From: Flintibacter muris
Lineage (GTDB): Bacteria; Bacillota; Clostridia; Oscillospirales; Oscillospiraceae
Assembly: GCF_943192995.1 (NCBI RefSeq)
Contig: NZ_CALPCP010000011.1
Coordinates: forward strand, 35,338 to 99,337
DNA: 64,000 nucleotides
Direction: 5' to 3'
Both the position numbers and the translations under genes were made by a program. Positions 50,281 through 58,414 of the stretch are shown here, piece after piece. Below the pieces are notes generated by a model. The model saw only the letters and a list, made by a program, of their open reading frames with translations, was not told the origin of the DNA and did not search any database. Each line of letters opens with the position of its first letter. Position 1 is the stretch's first letter.

Positions 50281-50314
50281 AGAAATTCCCCCTGTGAGCC
50301 AGGGGGATTTCTTT
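50281..50314. terminator. Terminator between the fliD operon and the C39 peptidase gene
   Basis: GAAATTCCCCCTG pairs with CAGGGGGATTTC (one bulge) around TGAGC, followed by TTT. Confidence 0.75.
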
Positions 50315-50322
50315 ATGAGGCG

Positions 50323-51288
50323 TTATGGCAGAAAGCTGGGGGAGATTGCCCAGAGAGGACCGCCGCTGTTTCGGGTGGAGGACAGCTCCTCCAAAATCAG
50401 CTCAAGGTCCCAGGCGGTCAGACTGCGCTCGGAGCTGGCCGGGTCGCCCACCAGGATGCTGCCATCCAAGGTGACGCCCCGCAGAACTATAAAATGTCCG
50501 CCATTGGTAAAGTGGCCCGGTCCCACCAGGGCCACCAGCAGCTGGCCGGTGGCAAGGCATTGGATAATGGTGTCAGAGTCCGTCTCCTCAGGGGGGAGCG
50601 AGGTGCAGGTCAAACCGAAATCCTCAGCTACCCCGGGGACGATGGACCAGTAGGAGCCCCGCTTCCGGGCCCAGTAGCCCTGGTCCACGCAGTGCTGGGC
50701 CATCCGGGCCGGGTCAACAGAGGTTTCAGTGAGGGTGGAGACCACCATGGCCATGGCCGTTGGCCCGCAGCCGTAGCGGCCAATGGTGTCGGAACCGTAG
50801 GGCTCATCCGCCCAGGTGCTGGCAGTCTGGTCATAGTAGACCAGCTCCCGGCTTCCGCCAGTGAGGTACTGCTTGCCCCCCCGTATGGCCAGCGCGGTTA
50901 CAGAATAGTCGGCCTGCGCCCTGGGGGGCGGCTCCACCTCCTCGCTGTCCACCAGCTGAACCTCGCCGTCAAGCTCCGGGCCGGGTTCCGGGTCTGACTC
51001 AGGCTCCCGGGTGAGGTAGTCGTCCAGGCGGCGCAGGCCGACCTGAACCTGATAGACGCCTTCGGCCACGGCGGAGTCGAAGCGCTGGCCCAGGCGGTCC
51101 CAGGCCGCCTCGCCCAGCTCCCCCGCCCGCCGGGCGGCCTCCCGAACGGGGGCGGTGATGGCGCTGTATACGTCAGGCGCCCGCCAGGCGCAGACTAGAA
51201 GCTCCACAGATCCAATGCAGACCACGGCCAGCAGAAGAACAGGGAAGATATATCGTTTCCACTTTCCCGGTCGCTCATAATTTTTCAC
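50323..51288 (-). CDS. Membrane-anchored C39-family cysteine peptidase
   Basis: A 321-residue protein with one N-terminal membrane helix (~13-33), an acidic Pro-rich stalk (~85-125) and an extracytoplasmic papain-like C39 domain. The catalytic Cys is in G-R-Y-G-C-G-P-T-A-M-A-M, the His in G-G-H-F-I-V-L-R-G, and the Asp in V-G-D-P-A-S. GTG 51288 is preferred because GGAGG (51295-51299) fits it and not the upstream ATG 51303. The substrate could be a secreted or wall protein. It is divergent from the FtsE-like gene. Confidence 0.82.
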   Translation of the reverse strand: MKNYERPGKWKRYIFPVLLLAVVCIGSVELLVCAWRAPDVYSAITAPVREAARRAGELGEAAWDRLGQRFDSAVAEGVYQVQVGLRRLDDYLTREPESDPEPGPELDGEVQLVDSEEVEPPPRAQADYSVTALAIRGGKQYLTGGSRELVYYDQTASTWADEPYGSDTIGRYGCGPTAMAMVVSTLTETSVDPARMAQHCVDQGYWARKRGSYWSIVPGVAEDFGLTCTSLPPEETDSDTIIQCLATGQLLVALVGPGHFTNGGHFIVLRGVTLDGSILVGDPASSERSLTAWDLELILEELSSTRNSGGPLWAISPSFLP

Positions 51289-51414
51289 AGTCGCCCTCCA
51301 CATTTAAAAATAGTTCTTTTCAACTGCTTCAAAAACGATTATACTACAAGAAGCGATTTTTTTGAACTATAAATTTATGGCGCACCATCATGAAAGCAAG
51401 GAGCCGTAGGAGAA

Positions 51415-52116
51415 ATGCCAGAAATACGCATGGAAAAAGTATCAAAAATATATAAAACTGAGGATAAGCGCAAGCATTACGCGGTGCGTGAACTGGATTT
51501 CACTGTGCAGCAGGGGGAATTTGTCTTTCTGATCGGCAGCAGTGGGGCGGGAAAGAGCACTATGCTGAAGCTGATCGGGGGGGAGATCGCCCCGGAAGAG
51601 GGCGCCGTGTATGTGGACAACGTCAATATCTCCCGGTTTTTTGGCCCCTGGAAGGTGCGGCTGACCCGTACCTTCGGCATTGTCAGCCAGCAGACGCTGC
51701 TGATCCGCAAGCGGACCATTATGGAAAATCTGATGGTGGCCGGCCGGGCCAGCGGGATGCAGCGCAAGAGCAAAGCGGCGGCGGAGAAGGCCCTGGGCCT
51801 TGTGGGCCTGCCCAATGTGGGGGATTGCTTCCCCGCCCAGTTGTCCATTGGTGAGGTGCGCCGGGTGGAGCTGGCCAGGGCGCTGCTCAGCAGTCCGCCG
51901 CTGCTGCTGCTGGATGAGCTTACCGCCAACCTGGATGATGACACCATCTGGGACATCATGCACCTGCTCAACGAGCTGAACAGCCGAGGCACCACCATCA
52001 TCATGGCGACCCATGCCAGCCAGTATGTCAACATTATGCGCCGCAGGGTAATCACGCTGGTGGACGGAAAATTGGCCGGAGACGTCCAGCACGGGAAATA
52101 CGGCGATATTGTTTGA
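51415..52116 (+). CDS. FtsE-like ABC ATPase without an adjacent FtsX
   Basis: A 233-residue ATPase with FtsE-like layout: Walker A G-S-S-G-A-G-K-S-T (~41-49), Walker B L-L-L-L-D-E-L-T-A-N-L-D (~162), and H-loop A-T-H-A-S (~198). The signature reads L-S-I-G-E-V-R-R (~141) instead of LSGGQ, and Walker B has Leu after the catalytic Glu. No ftsX gene follows; a chemoreceptor does. It may be an orphan FtsE paralogue acting with a distant permease or as a soluble regulator. Confidence 0.82.
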   Translation: MPEIRMEKVSKIYKTEDKRKHYAVRELDFTVQQGEFVFLIGSSGAGKSTMLKLIGGEIAPEEGAVYVDNVNISRFFGPWKVRLTRTFGIVSQQTLLIRKRTIMENLMVAGRASGMQRKSKAAAEKALGLVGLPNVGDCFPAQLSIGEVRRVELARALLSSPPLLLLDELTANLDDDTIWDIMHLLNELNSRGTTIIMATHASQYVNIMRRRVITLVDGKLAGDVQHGKYGDIV

Positions 52117-52202
52117 AAATTTGTGGGAAAATGGAAGGTTAGTTTTGATTTTCTGCCAAAACAGGGAAGTAGAGGAAAAAAAGCAAAAATCTTGACTTTT
52201 TC

Positions 52203-52231
52203 TTGCGTCTCAAGGGAAAGTGGTGTATAAT
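52203..52231 (+). promoter_or_regulatory. Promoter of the chemoreceptor gene
   Basis: TTGCGT (52203-52208), 17 bp and TATAAT (52226-52231). A second TTGACT at 52192 is too far from the -10 box to pair with it. Confidence 0.6.
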
Positions 52232-52285
52232 ACAAGTCAAGATGCTCACGCCGCGCGCGCGGGAAGAAATTGGGAGGAATACAGC

Positions 52286-54091
52286 ATGAACTTTAAGAAC
52301 ATGTCCATCAGGAAAAGCCTGATCGTAGGCTTTGGCACAACAATTTCGGTTTCCGTTATCATCATCATCACCGCGCTGGTTATGATGAACTTGCAGAAGA
52401 ATGCCTATCAGGATATCCTTGACCACTATGTAAAGACCAACCAGCTGGTTTCCGACTGCCGGATCAACTACAATATCGCAGCCCGCAATCTGCGGGATGT
52501 AGCCCTCTCCGGCAATCAGGATGGACTTGCCGCTGTTACCAGCAAGTTGAAAGAGCTTGACAGTGAAATTGCCGAGATGAAAGAGACCTATCCTGCGGAG
52601 TTGAGCGACCGAAGCCTGCTCAACGCTTTTGTCAATACCCTGGATGCCTGGTCCGGCGAGGCGGAGAAGATTGCCGAGGTTGTCAAGACCGACCGCAACC
52701 GTGCGGCGGAGATGATTGTCAACGAGTGTACTCCTGCGCTGGACGCCGCCGCCACCGCTGGTACGGTGCTGGCAGAGGATCTTCAGGCAAAGCAGGAAGA
52801 TATTATTGACAAGCAGAACTTAACCTCTAATATTGGTCTGGCTGTTATCATCGCTGTGATGATCGTTGCTACACTGGTTGTACTGATGATGGCTACCAAG
52901 ATCATCCGCAGCATTGTGGAGCCCAGCAACCAGGTGCGCAGTGCGCTGGTCGGTTTCAGCCAGGGCAATCTGGGTGTTCAGGTGGACTACACAGGCAAGA
53001 ACGAGCTGGGCGAGATGTGTGACGCGCTGCGTACCAGCCAGCATGTTCTGGGCGAGTGTATCAGCGATACCTGCCATCTGCTGGCCGAGATGGCCGCTGG
53101 CAATTTCAACGTACGTACAAAGGACGAGGCCATTTATGTGGGCGCTCTGAGCCAGATTCTGTCCTCCGTGCGTGAGATCAACCGCAGCATGAGCGACGAC
53201 CTGACTCAGATCAGCCAGAGCTCCGACCAGGTGGCCGCCGGCTCCGACCAGGTGTCCAACAGCGCCCAGGCTCTGGCCCAGGGCGCCACCGAGCAGGCCA
53301 GTGCCGTTCAGGAGCTGTCCGCCACCATCGCCGATATCTCCGAGAACGCCAAGAAGACCGCCGAATCCGCCGAGCAGGCGGGCCAGTCCGTCCGTGAGGC
53401 CGGCAACCAGATTACCACCAGCGTGGAGTATGTCAAGCAGCTGAATGTGGCTATGGATAACATCTCCAGCTCCTCTCAGGAGATTGGCAAGATTATCGCC
53501 ACCATTGAGAATATCGCCTTCCAGACCAACATCCTGGCCCTGAACGCTGCCGTTGAGGCCGCCCGCGCGGGCTCCGCCGGCAAGGGCTTCGCCGTGGTGG
53601 CTGACGAGGTGCGCAATCTGGCCACCAGATCCGACGAGGCCGCCAAGGCCACCAAGGACCTGATCGACGGCTCCATGTCCGCCGTCCGTGAGGGCACCGA
53701 GGCCGTGAGCAAGGTTACCACCTCTCTGGAGCAGACCAACGAGCTGGCCAGCGGAGTTGTGGGCATGATGGAAGTTGTGGTGGAGGCCGTGGAGAGCCAG
53801 ACTCAGGCCATTATGCAGGTTACCGAAGGCATTGACCAGATCTCCGCTGTGGTCCAGACCAACTCCGCCACCAGTGAGGAGTCCGCGGCCGCCAGCGAGG
53901 AGCTGTCCAGCCAGGCCACGCTGATGAAGGAGCTGCTGTCCCGCTTCAAGCTGCGTCAGGATTTCGGTTATAGCAGTTCCAAGCCTCAGCCCTCCTACAG
54001 CGCTGCCCCCGCCTCCTCCGGCTGGGACAGCAGTGATGATGATGGCTATTCCGGCGGCGGTTCCAATCCTTTTTCCAGCGTTAAGTATTAA
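52286..54091 (+). CDS. Methyl-accepting chemotaxis protein
   Basis: A 601-residue chemoreceptor. The first membrane helix is at ~13-35, then a four-helix-bundle ligand domain (~36-185), a second helix (~192-215), a HAMP region (~216-270) and the signalling coiled coil. The conserved tip [20 protein letters not shown] is at ~412-431. The C-terminal tail is rich in Ser, Gly, Pro and Asp and lacks a CheR-binding pentapeptide. GGGAGG precedes ATG 52286. The ligand is unknown. Confidence 0.94.
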   Translation: MNFKNMSIRKSLIVGFGTTISVSVIIIITALVMMNLQKNAYQDILDHYVKTNQLVSDCRINYNIAARNLRDVALSGNQDGLAAVTSKLKELDSEIAEMKETYPAELSDRSLLNAFVNTLDAWSGEAEKIAEVVKTDRNRAAEMIVNECTPALDAAATAGTVLAEDLQAKQEDIIDKQNLTSNIGLAVIIAVMIVATLVVLMMATKIIRSIVEPSNQVRSALVGFSQGNLGVQVDYTGKNELGEMCDALRTSQHVLGECISDTCHLLAEMAAGNFNVRTKDEAIYVGALSQILSSVREINRSMSDDLTQISQSSDQVAAGSDQVSNSAQALAQGATEQASAVQELSATIADISENAKKTAESAEQAGQSVREAGNQITTSVEYVKQLNVAMDNISSSSQEIGKIIATIENIAFQTNILALNAAVEAARAGSAGKGFAVVADEVRNLATRSDEAAKATKDLIDGSMSAVREGTEAVSKVTTSLEQTNELASGVVGMMEVVVEAVESQTQAIMQVTEGIDQISAVVQTNSATSEESAAASEELSSQATLMKELLSRFKLRQDFGYSSSKPQPSYSAAPASSGWDSSDDDGYSGGGSNPFSSVKY

Positions 54092-54120
54092 GCAGGCGCC
54101 CTGAGCGCGTACTGTAAAGG

Positions 54121-54151
54121 ATATGGCGCCCCGACCATCGGGGCGCCATAT
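54121..54151. terminator. Perfect 14-bp hairpin after the chemoreceptor gene
   Basis: ATATGGCGCCCCGA pairs exactly with TCGGGGCGCCATAT around CCA. There is little T tract, so termination strength is uncertain. Confidence 0.65.
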
Positions 54152-54183
54152 TCGCAATCAAGGACCATGGGAGGTACACGCGG

Positions 54184-56247
54184 ATGATGAAAAAAAAGCC
54201 CCAGGACAGCGGTTTGATTTTTGCGCTGGACATCGGGACCCGCAGCATCATCGGCATCGTTGGCCGGGTGGTTGACGAGCGCTTACAAGTGCTGGCCATT
54301 GAAAAGGAAGAACACGGCAAACGGGCCATGCTGGACGGCCAGATTGAGGACATCGCCCAGGTGGCCAAGGTGGCCCGACGGGTGACGGACCGCCTGGAGA
54401 AAAAACTGGACTGTTCCCTGGAGCGGGTGTGCGTGGCGGCGGCTGGCCGCGCCCTGCGCACTGAACAGGGCAGCTATACTATGGAATTTCCAGAAGTCAC
54501 CCGCATTACCAACGATATGATCAGCAGGCTGGAGAGCGGCGCGGTGTCAGAGGCCGAGGCCATGCTGGGTCAGGTTCAGGAGGGGGAGCGGCGCTTTTAT
54601 CTGGTGGGCTACACCGTTGCCGGGTACCACCTGGACCATTACCCCATGTCCACCCTGCGCAACCACACCGGCCAGATATTAGAGGCCACGGTGGTGGCCA
54701 CCTTTCTCCCCCGGGAGGTTGTGGAGAGCCTCTATTCCGTGATGGAGGCCTCCGGCCTGGAGGTGGCCAGCCTGACCCTGGAGCCTATTGCCGCCCTCAA
54801 TGCGGCCATCCCAGCCGATCTGCGCCTGCTTAATCTGGTGCTGACCGATATCGGTGCGGGCACTTCGGACATTGCAGTGTGCCGGGACGGTGCCGTGGTA
54901 GGCTACACCATGGCTACCATTGCCGGTGACGAGATTACCGAGGAGCTGATGCGCCGCTTCCTGATCCCCTTTGCCACAGCGGAGCGGATGAAGACCCAGC
55001 TGGACGAGGAGACCATCACCTACCGGGACGTGCTGGGCCTGGAGCAGACTGTTTCCGGTGCGGTGGTGCGGGAGACGGTACAGCAGCCTGCCTATGCCTT
55101 GGCCCAAGAGATTGCCCAGCGGGTGACCGCCCTCAACGGCGGAGCCCCGTCTGCCCTCTTTTTAGCGGGAGGGGGCAGCAAGCTGGATGGAATCCTGGAG
55201 ATGGTGGCCGAGGCACTGGAGATGGATGAAAACCGGGTCGCTTTGGCGGGAAACAATTATGATATTACCGCCTTTTCTGATGACTATGACCTGAACGACC
55301 CGGAGCTGGCTACCCCCCTTGGCATTGCGGTGTCTGCCGGCTTGGGACTGATTAGTGACAGCTACCGCATTATGCTCAACGGCAAGCCCGCCAAGCTGTT
55401 CCGCAGCGGCGCGCTGACTGTGCTGGAGCTGCTGATGATGAACGGCTACAACTCTGCGGACCTGTTGGGCCGGACGGGCAAAAATTTAAATATTACAGTG
55501 GATGGACAGCGGATGTTCTTCCGAGGTGAACCGGCGGTCCCCTGTGTGTTGAAGCTGAATGGGGCGGAGGCCGCCCCCTCAGCGGTTGTCTATGCGGGGG
55601 ACAGCATTGAGTTTACTCCGGCGGTGTCCGGCTCTCCCGCAAAGCGCACGTTGAAGGATCTGCTCGGGGCCGACTTTACTGGCGGTGTGACCCTCAACGG
55701 CAGGCTGGCTGATCTGGGCACGCTGCTGAATACCGGGGATCAGATTGTCACCTCTGCCCACGGTGTCCATTCCGGACAGCGGGCCGCTGTGACTGAGCCC
55801 CCGAAGACAGCGCCTCCCAGGGTGGAGACTCCAAAAGTAGAACCGGCCAGAACAAAGGTTCCCAGAGCGGAGCCTCCAAAAGTGGGGCCCCCAAGGGCGG
55901 TCCCTCCCAAGGCGGCGGCCCCCAAACCGGAGCTTGTCCGTGAGGAGGTCCAAGAGCGTCCCGCCGCCCCGCCCTCCCGCCCTGGGGAAAAGGAGCCTGA
56001 GCCGGCCCCCGTGAAGCGGCCCCGGTTAAACGGTGTGCTGCAAGTGGCGCTCAATGGAAAAACGCTGATTCTGCCCGGCAAACCGGAGGGAGTGCCCTAT
56101 TTTGTGATGGACCTTTTAGAGCACTCCGGTATTGATTTTGAGCATCTGGACCGGGGTGTGGAGCTGCAAGTAAACGGGGAGGAATGCGCGTTCACCCAGG
56201 AGCTGCGTCCCCAGGATGAAGTAATCATCCGGTATTTGGAAACATAA
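54184..56247 (+). CDS. FtsA-like actin-family protein with a long C-terminal extension
   Basis: A 687-residue protein. Residues ~10-385 are an FtsA/SHS2 actin fold: F-A-L-D-I-G-T-R-S (phosphate 1), L-T-D-I-G-A-G-T-S-D-I-A (phosphate 2, ~222) and L-A-G-G-G-S-K-L-D-G (adenosine, ~322). A beta-rich region (~400-530), a Pro/Lys/Glu linker (~535-605) and a final beta-grasp-like domain (~615-687) follow. The usual FtsA membrane helix at the C-terminus is missing. It is in a motility block, not a division cluster, next to a membrane-anchored partner gene. It may be a scaffold for a surface machine. Confidence 0.83.
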   Translation: MMKKKPQDSGLIFALDIGTRSIIGIVGRVVDERLQVLAIEKEEHGKRAMLDGQIEDIAQVAKVARRVTDRLEKKLDCSLERVCVAAAGRALRTEQGSYTMEFPEVTRITNDMISRLESGAVSEAEAMLGQVQEGERRFYLVGYTVAGYHLDHYPMSTLRNHTGQILEATVVATFLPREVVESLYSVMEASGLEVASLTLEPIAALNAAIPADLRLLNLVLTDIGAGTSDIAVCRDGAVVGYTMATIAGDEITEELMRRFLIPFATAERMKTQLDEETITYRDVLGLEQTVSGAVVRETVQQPAYALAQEIAQRVTALNGGAPSALFLAGGGSKLDGILEMVAEALEMDENRVALAGNNYDITAFSDDYDLNDPELATPLGIAVSAGLGLISDSYRIMLNGKPAKLFRSGALTVLELLMMNGYNSADLLGRTGKNLNITVDGQRMFFRGEPAVPCVLKLNGAEAAPSAVVYAGDSIEFTPAVSGSPAKRTLKDLLGADFTGGVTLNGRLADLGTLLNTGDQIVTSAHGVHSGQRAAVTEPPKTAPPRVETPKVEPARTKVPRAEPPKVGPPRAVPPKAAAPKPELVREEVQERPAAPPSRPGEKEPEPAPVKRPRLNGVLQVALNGKTLILPGKPEGVPYFVMDLLEHSGIDFEHLDRGVELQVNGEECAFTQELRPQDEVIIRYLET

Positions 56248-56261
56248 TGGAGTGATCTGTC

Positions 56262-57212
56262 TTGAAAAAAGCGAAAAAAGTGAAAGCCGCAAATGTTGAA
56301 AACGGAGAAAATACTGGCAAGAAGAAGGGCGGCAAGAAAAAGCTGCTTCTGATTCCCGTTGCTCTGGTACTGGTGGCCGCCATTGCGGCGGCGGCGGTGT
56401 TTTTTGTGCTGCCCCACTTCGGGATTGACCTGCTGCACAAGGAGCTTACACCTGAGGAGCAGATAGAGGAGCCCATTCCCAAAAAAGGGGTGGAGACCTA
56501 TGTGGTGGGGGCGGACAGCGTCCCGTCTCTTGATACCATCCTGGAGGAGGGCGACGGAGCGCTGATTGCCCTGCGCAGTCCCGGAAAGTCGAAGGGTGAC
56601 AGCTCCGGCGGGGTGGATGACCGGTTCACCTATATTTACGAGCTGAACAGCTTTGCCGACATCATGAACCGCTATCTGGACGTTATGATGGGCAGTGAGC
56701 AGGGCTTTTACATCACTGATGAGAGCTATGTAGTCCAGGAGGAGCGTCCGGAGCTTCAGGACGCCGAGGGAGTTTTGATTCTGGCGCGTAATGCGGCAGT
56801 GGCCGAAGGGGAGGAGGCGGAGACCAGCCGCGTCTTCCAGCTGGTGATTGGCTGGTCCCAGTCCAGCGCCAACCTGGCCGTACGGGTATCCACGGCGGAG
56901 GGCAAGATTTCCTTCCCGAAGAAGGAGACAGAGCCCGACAAGACCCAGGAGCCCTCCAGCGTGAGTATGCAGATGGAACAGCTGCGGGGCATGTCCCCCG
57001 CCCACCTGGGCCTGTCCGGAGACTCTATGGATCAATACACTATTTTCCCCGTGGACGGCTTTGTGAAGGTAGACGGCATGGATTGCCGCCGGTTCAATGT
57101 GTATGAAAGCAGTAACCCGGGCAGCATTGCGGGAGTGTACCTGTTCAGCGTGGAAGGCGATCATGTGTATGTGCTGGACCCCAACACCAACAGCGTGAGC
57201 ACCATACGCTGA
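56262..57212 (+). CDS. Membrane-anchored protein linked to the FtsA paralogue
   Basis: A 316-residue protein starting at TTG 56262. A Lys-rich cytoplasmic head (KKAKKVKAANVEN, then KKKGGKKK) precedes one membrane helix (~28-52) and an extracytoplasmic domain with no known motif. It is 14 bases after the FtsA-like gene, so they are co-expressed. A basic tail plus single helix could recruit the FtsA-like protein to the membrane; this is inference. Confidence 0.72.
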   Translation: MKKAKKVKAANVENGENTGKKKGGKKKLLLIPVALVLVAAIAAAAVFFVLPHFGIDLLHKELTPEEQIEEPIPKKGVETYVVGADSVPSLDTILEEGDGALIALRSPGKSKGDSSGGVDDRFTYIYELNSFADIMNRYLDVMMGSEQGFYITDESYVVQEERPELQDAEGVLILARNAAVAEGEEAETSRVFQLVIGWSQSSANLAVRVSTAEGKISFPKKETEPDKTQEPSSVSMQMEQLRGMSPAHLGLSGDSMDQYTIFPVDGFVKVDGMDCRRFNVYESSNPGSIAGVYLFSVEGDHVYVLDPNTNSVSTIR

Positions 57213-57239
57213 TACAAAGGGAAACCTTGATTCTACACT

Positions 57240-57266
57240 TAAGAAGGCGGAAGTTTTTGCCGATAT
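57240..57266 (+). promoter_or_regulatory. Sigma-28 (SigD/FliA) promoter
   Basis: TAAG (57240-57243), 15 bp and GCCGATAT (57259-57266) match the flagellar sigma consensus, just before the YjfB-like gene. Confidence 0.75.
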
Positions 57267-57311
57267 TCTAAACGGAGCGACACCAAATTTACTTGGAAGG
57301 GAGGGTTACAT

Positions 57312-57467
57312 ATGGATGGTCTCAGCGCTGCCCAGTTTCAGACCAATTATACCTTTGGCCTGATGAAAATGGCTATGAGAGATATGGAAACTCAGGCGCA
57401 GGATATGATCGAAATGCTGTCCGATGTGCCCGCGCCCGCCCAGTACGGTTTTGACGTGTGGGCGTAA
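57312..57467 (+). CDS. YjfB-like putative motility protein
   Basis: A 51-residue helical protein. The middle (FGLMKMAMRDMETQAQDMIEML) matches the short YjfB family, which in Bacillus is expressed from a SigD promoter. GGAAGGGAGG precedes ATG 57312, and a sigma-28 promoter lies 45 bases upstream. It ends in YGFDVWA. Its role in motility is not known. Confidence 0.78.
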   Translation: MDGLSAAQFQTNYTFGLMKMAMRDMETQAQDMIEMLSDVPAPAQYGFDVWA

Positions 57468-57492
57468 CACAGTCGGATCGTTCCAGCAACCA

Positions 57493-57526
57493 AAAGCGGT
57501 GTGAGGCTTGGCTCTCACACCGCTTT
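57493..57526 (+). terminator. Terminator after the YjfB-like gene
   Basis: AAAGCGGTGTGAG pairs perfectly with CTCACACCGCTTT. The stem ends in T, as is typical of A-stem/T-stem terminators. Confidence 0.75.
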
Positions 57527-57550
57527 GCTGTATGGAGAGGAGAGATTGCA

Positions 57551-58306
57551 ATGACAGACAAAATTGCGGAGCTTTTTGCGGGCTGGGAGTCCCCCATGGT
57601 GCAGGCCTGCCTCCAGGGGCGTATGGGGAAGCTGACCCGCTGGGGCGAAGACAGTGCCCTGGCCTCAATCGGCGACTTTTGCTTTCTGGCGGGCAGGCCG
57701 GTGCCTGAACTGGTGGCCCAGACAGCCGCCCCCATTCTGGTCCCCTGCGGTGGGGGCTGGTCGGAACAGATCAAGGCCATTCTGGGGGAGAGGGCCCTTC
57801 CCTTTACCCGATATGCCACCCAGCACGCGCCGGAGAATTTTGACCGACGCAGGTTATTTACCTTTATAACCTCTGTGCCCCAGGGATTTTCGATTAGACC
57901 TATCGATAAGGAGATCTACTTTACACTGATGGAGAAAGAGTGGGCCCGGGACCTGTGCGGCTGCTTTGAACGTGCAGAGGAGTTTCTGGAACAGGGACTG
58001 GGTTTTGTGGTCACAGCGGGCGGCGGCCTGCCGGTGGCGGGGGCGGCGTCCTACGCCGTCTGCGCCGGGGCTATTGAGATTGAGATCGACACACGCCCGG
58101 ATTACCGCCGTATGGGACTGGCCTCCGCCTGCGGGGCGAAGCTGATCCTGGAGTGCCTGAAAGGAGGAATTTATCCCGGCTGGGACGCCCACGACAGCCG
58201 CTCTGTGTCTCTAGCCCAAAGACTGGGCTATCAGCTGGACCGGCCCTACACCGCTTACTGGGTGGAGGAAAAGGTGCGCAAGCGGTGGCCGTCGGGAATA
58301 AATTAA
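57551..58306 (+). CDS. GNAT family N-acetyltransferase
   Basis: A 251-residue protein resembling the GNAT_acetyltran/ZmaR-like group. The N-terminal ~120 residues are a variable domain. The C-terminal acetyltransferase part has the acetyl-CoA loop region I-D-T-R-P-D-Y-R-R-M-G-L-A (~178-190) and W-D-A-H-D-S-R-S-V-S-L-A-Q-R-L-G-Y near the end, a typical motif B. GGAGAGG precedes ATG 57551. The substrate is unknown. Confidence 0.85.
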   Translation: MTDKIAELFAGWESPMVQACLQGRMGKLTRWGEDSALASIGDFCFLAGRPVPELVAQTAAPILVPCGGGWSEQIKAILGERALPFTRYATQHAPENFDRRRLFTFITSVPQGFSIRPIDKEIYFTLMEKEWARDLCGCFERAEEFLEQGLGFVVTAGGGLPVAGAASYAVCAGAIEIEIDTRPDYRRMGLASACGAKLILECLKGGIYPGWDAHDSRSVSLAQRLGYQLDRPYTAYWVEEKVRKRWPSGIN

Positions 58307-58328
58307 GGAAAAAAGTTTAAACTGCCAC

Positions 58329-58383
58329 TTGACAAAGTCGGACGGCAAGGTTATGATAGAAACACCCCACCCCGGGGGGGTGG
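58329..58383 (+). promoter_or_regulatory. Copper-controlled promoter with CsoR-type operator
   Basis: TTGACA (58329-58334), 17 bp and TATGAT (58352-58357). Just downstream, CCACCCC-GGG-GGGGTGG (58367-58383) is a C/G-rich palindrome like CsoR sites. The csoR gene is last but one in this operon. Confidence 0.75.
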
Positions 58384-58414
58384 TAAAGCTAACCTTGAAA
58401 GTCAGGTGAATCAA

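Noticed and set aside
52820..54157. Long open frame antisense to the chemoreceptor gene
   Set aside because: It mirrors the Ala/Gly/Leu-rich coiled coil of the real gene in GC-rich DNA, has no ribosome site and its translation is low-complexity.
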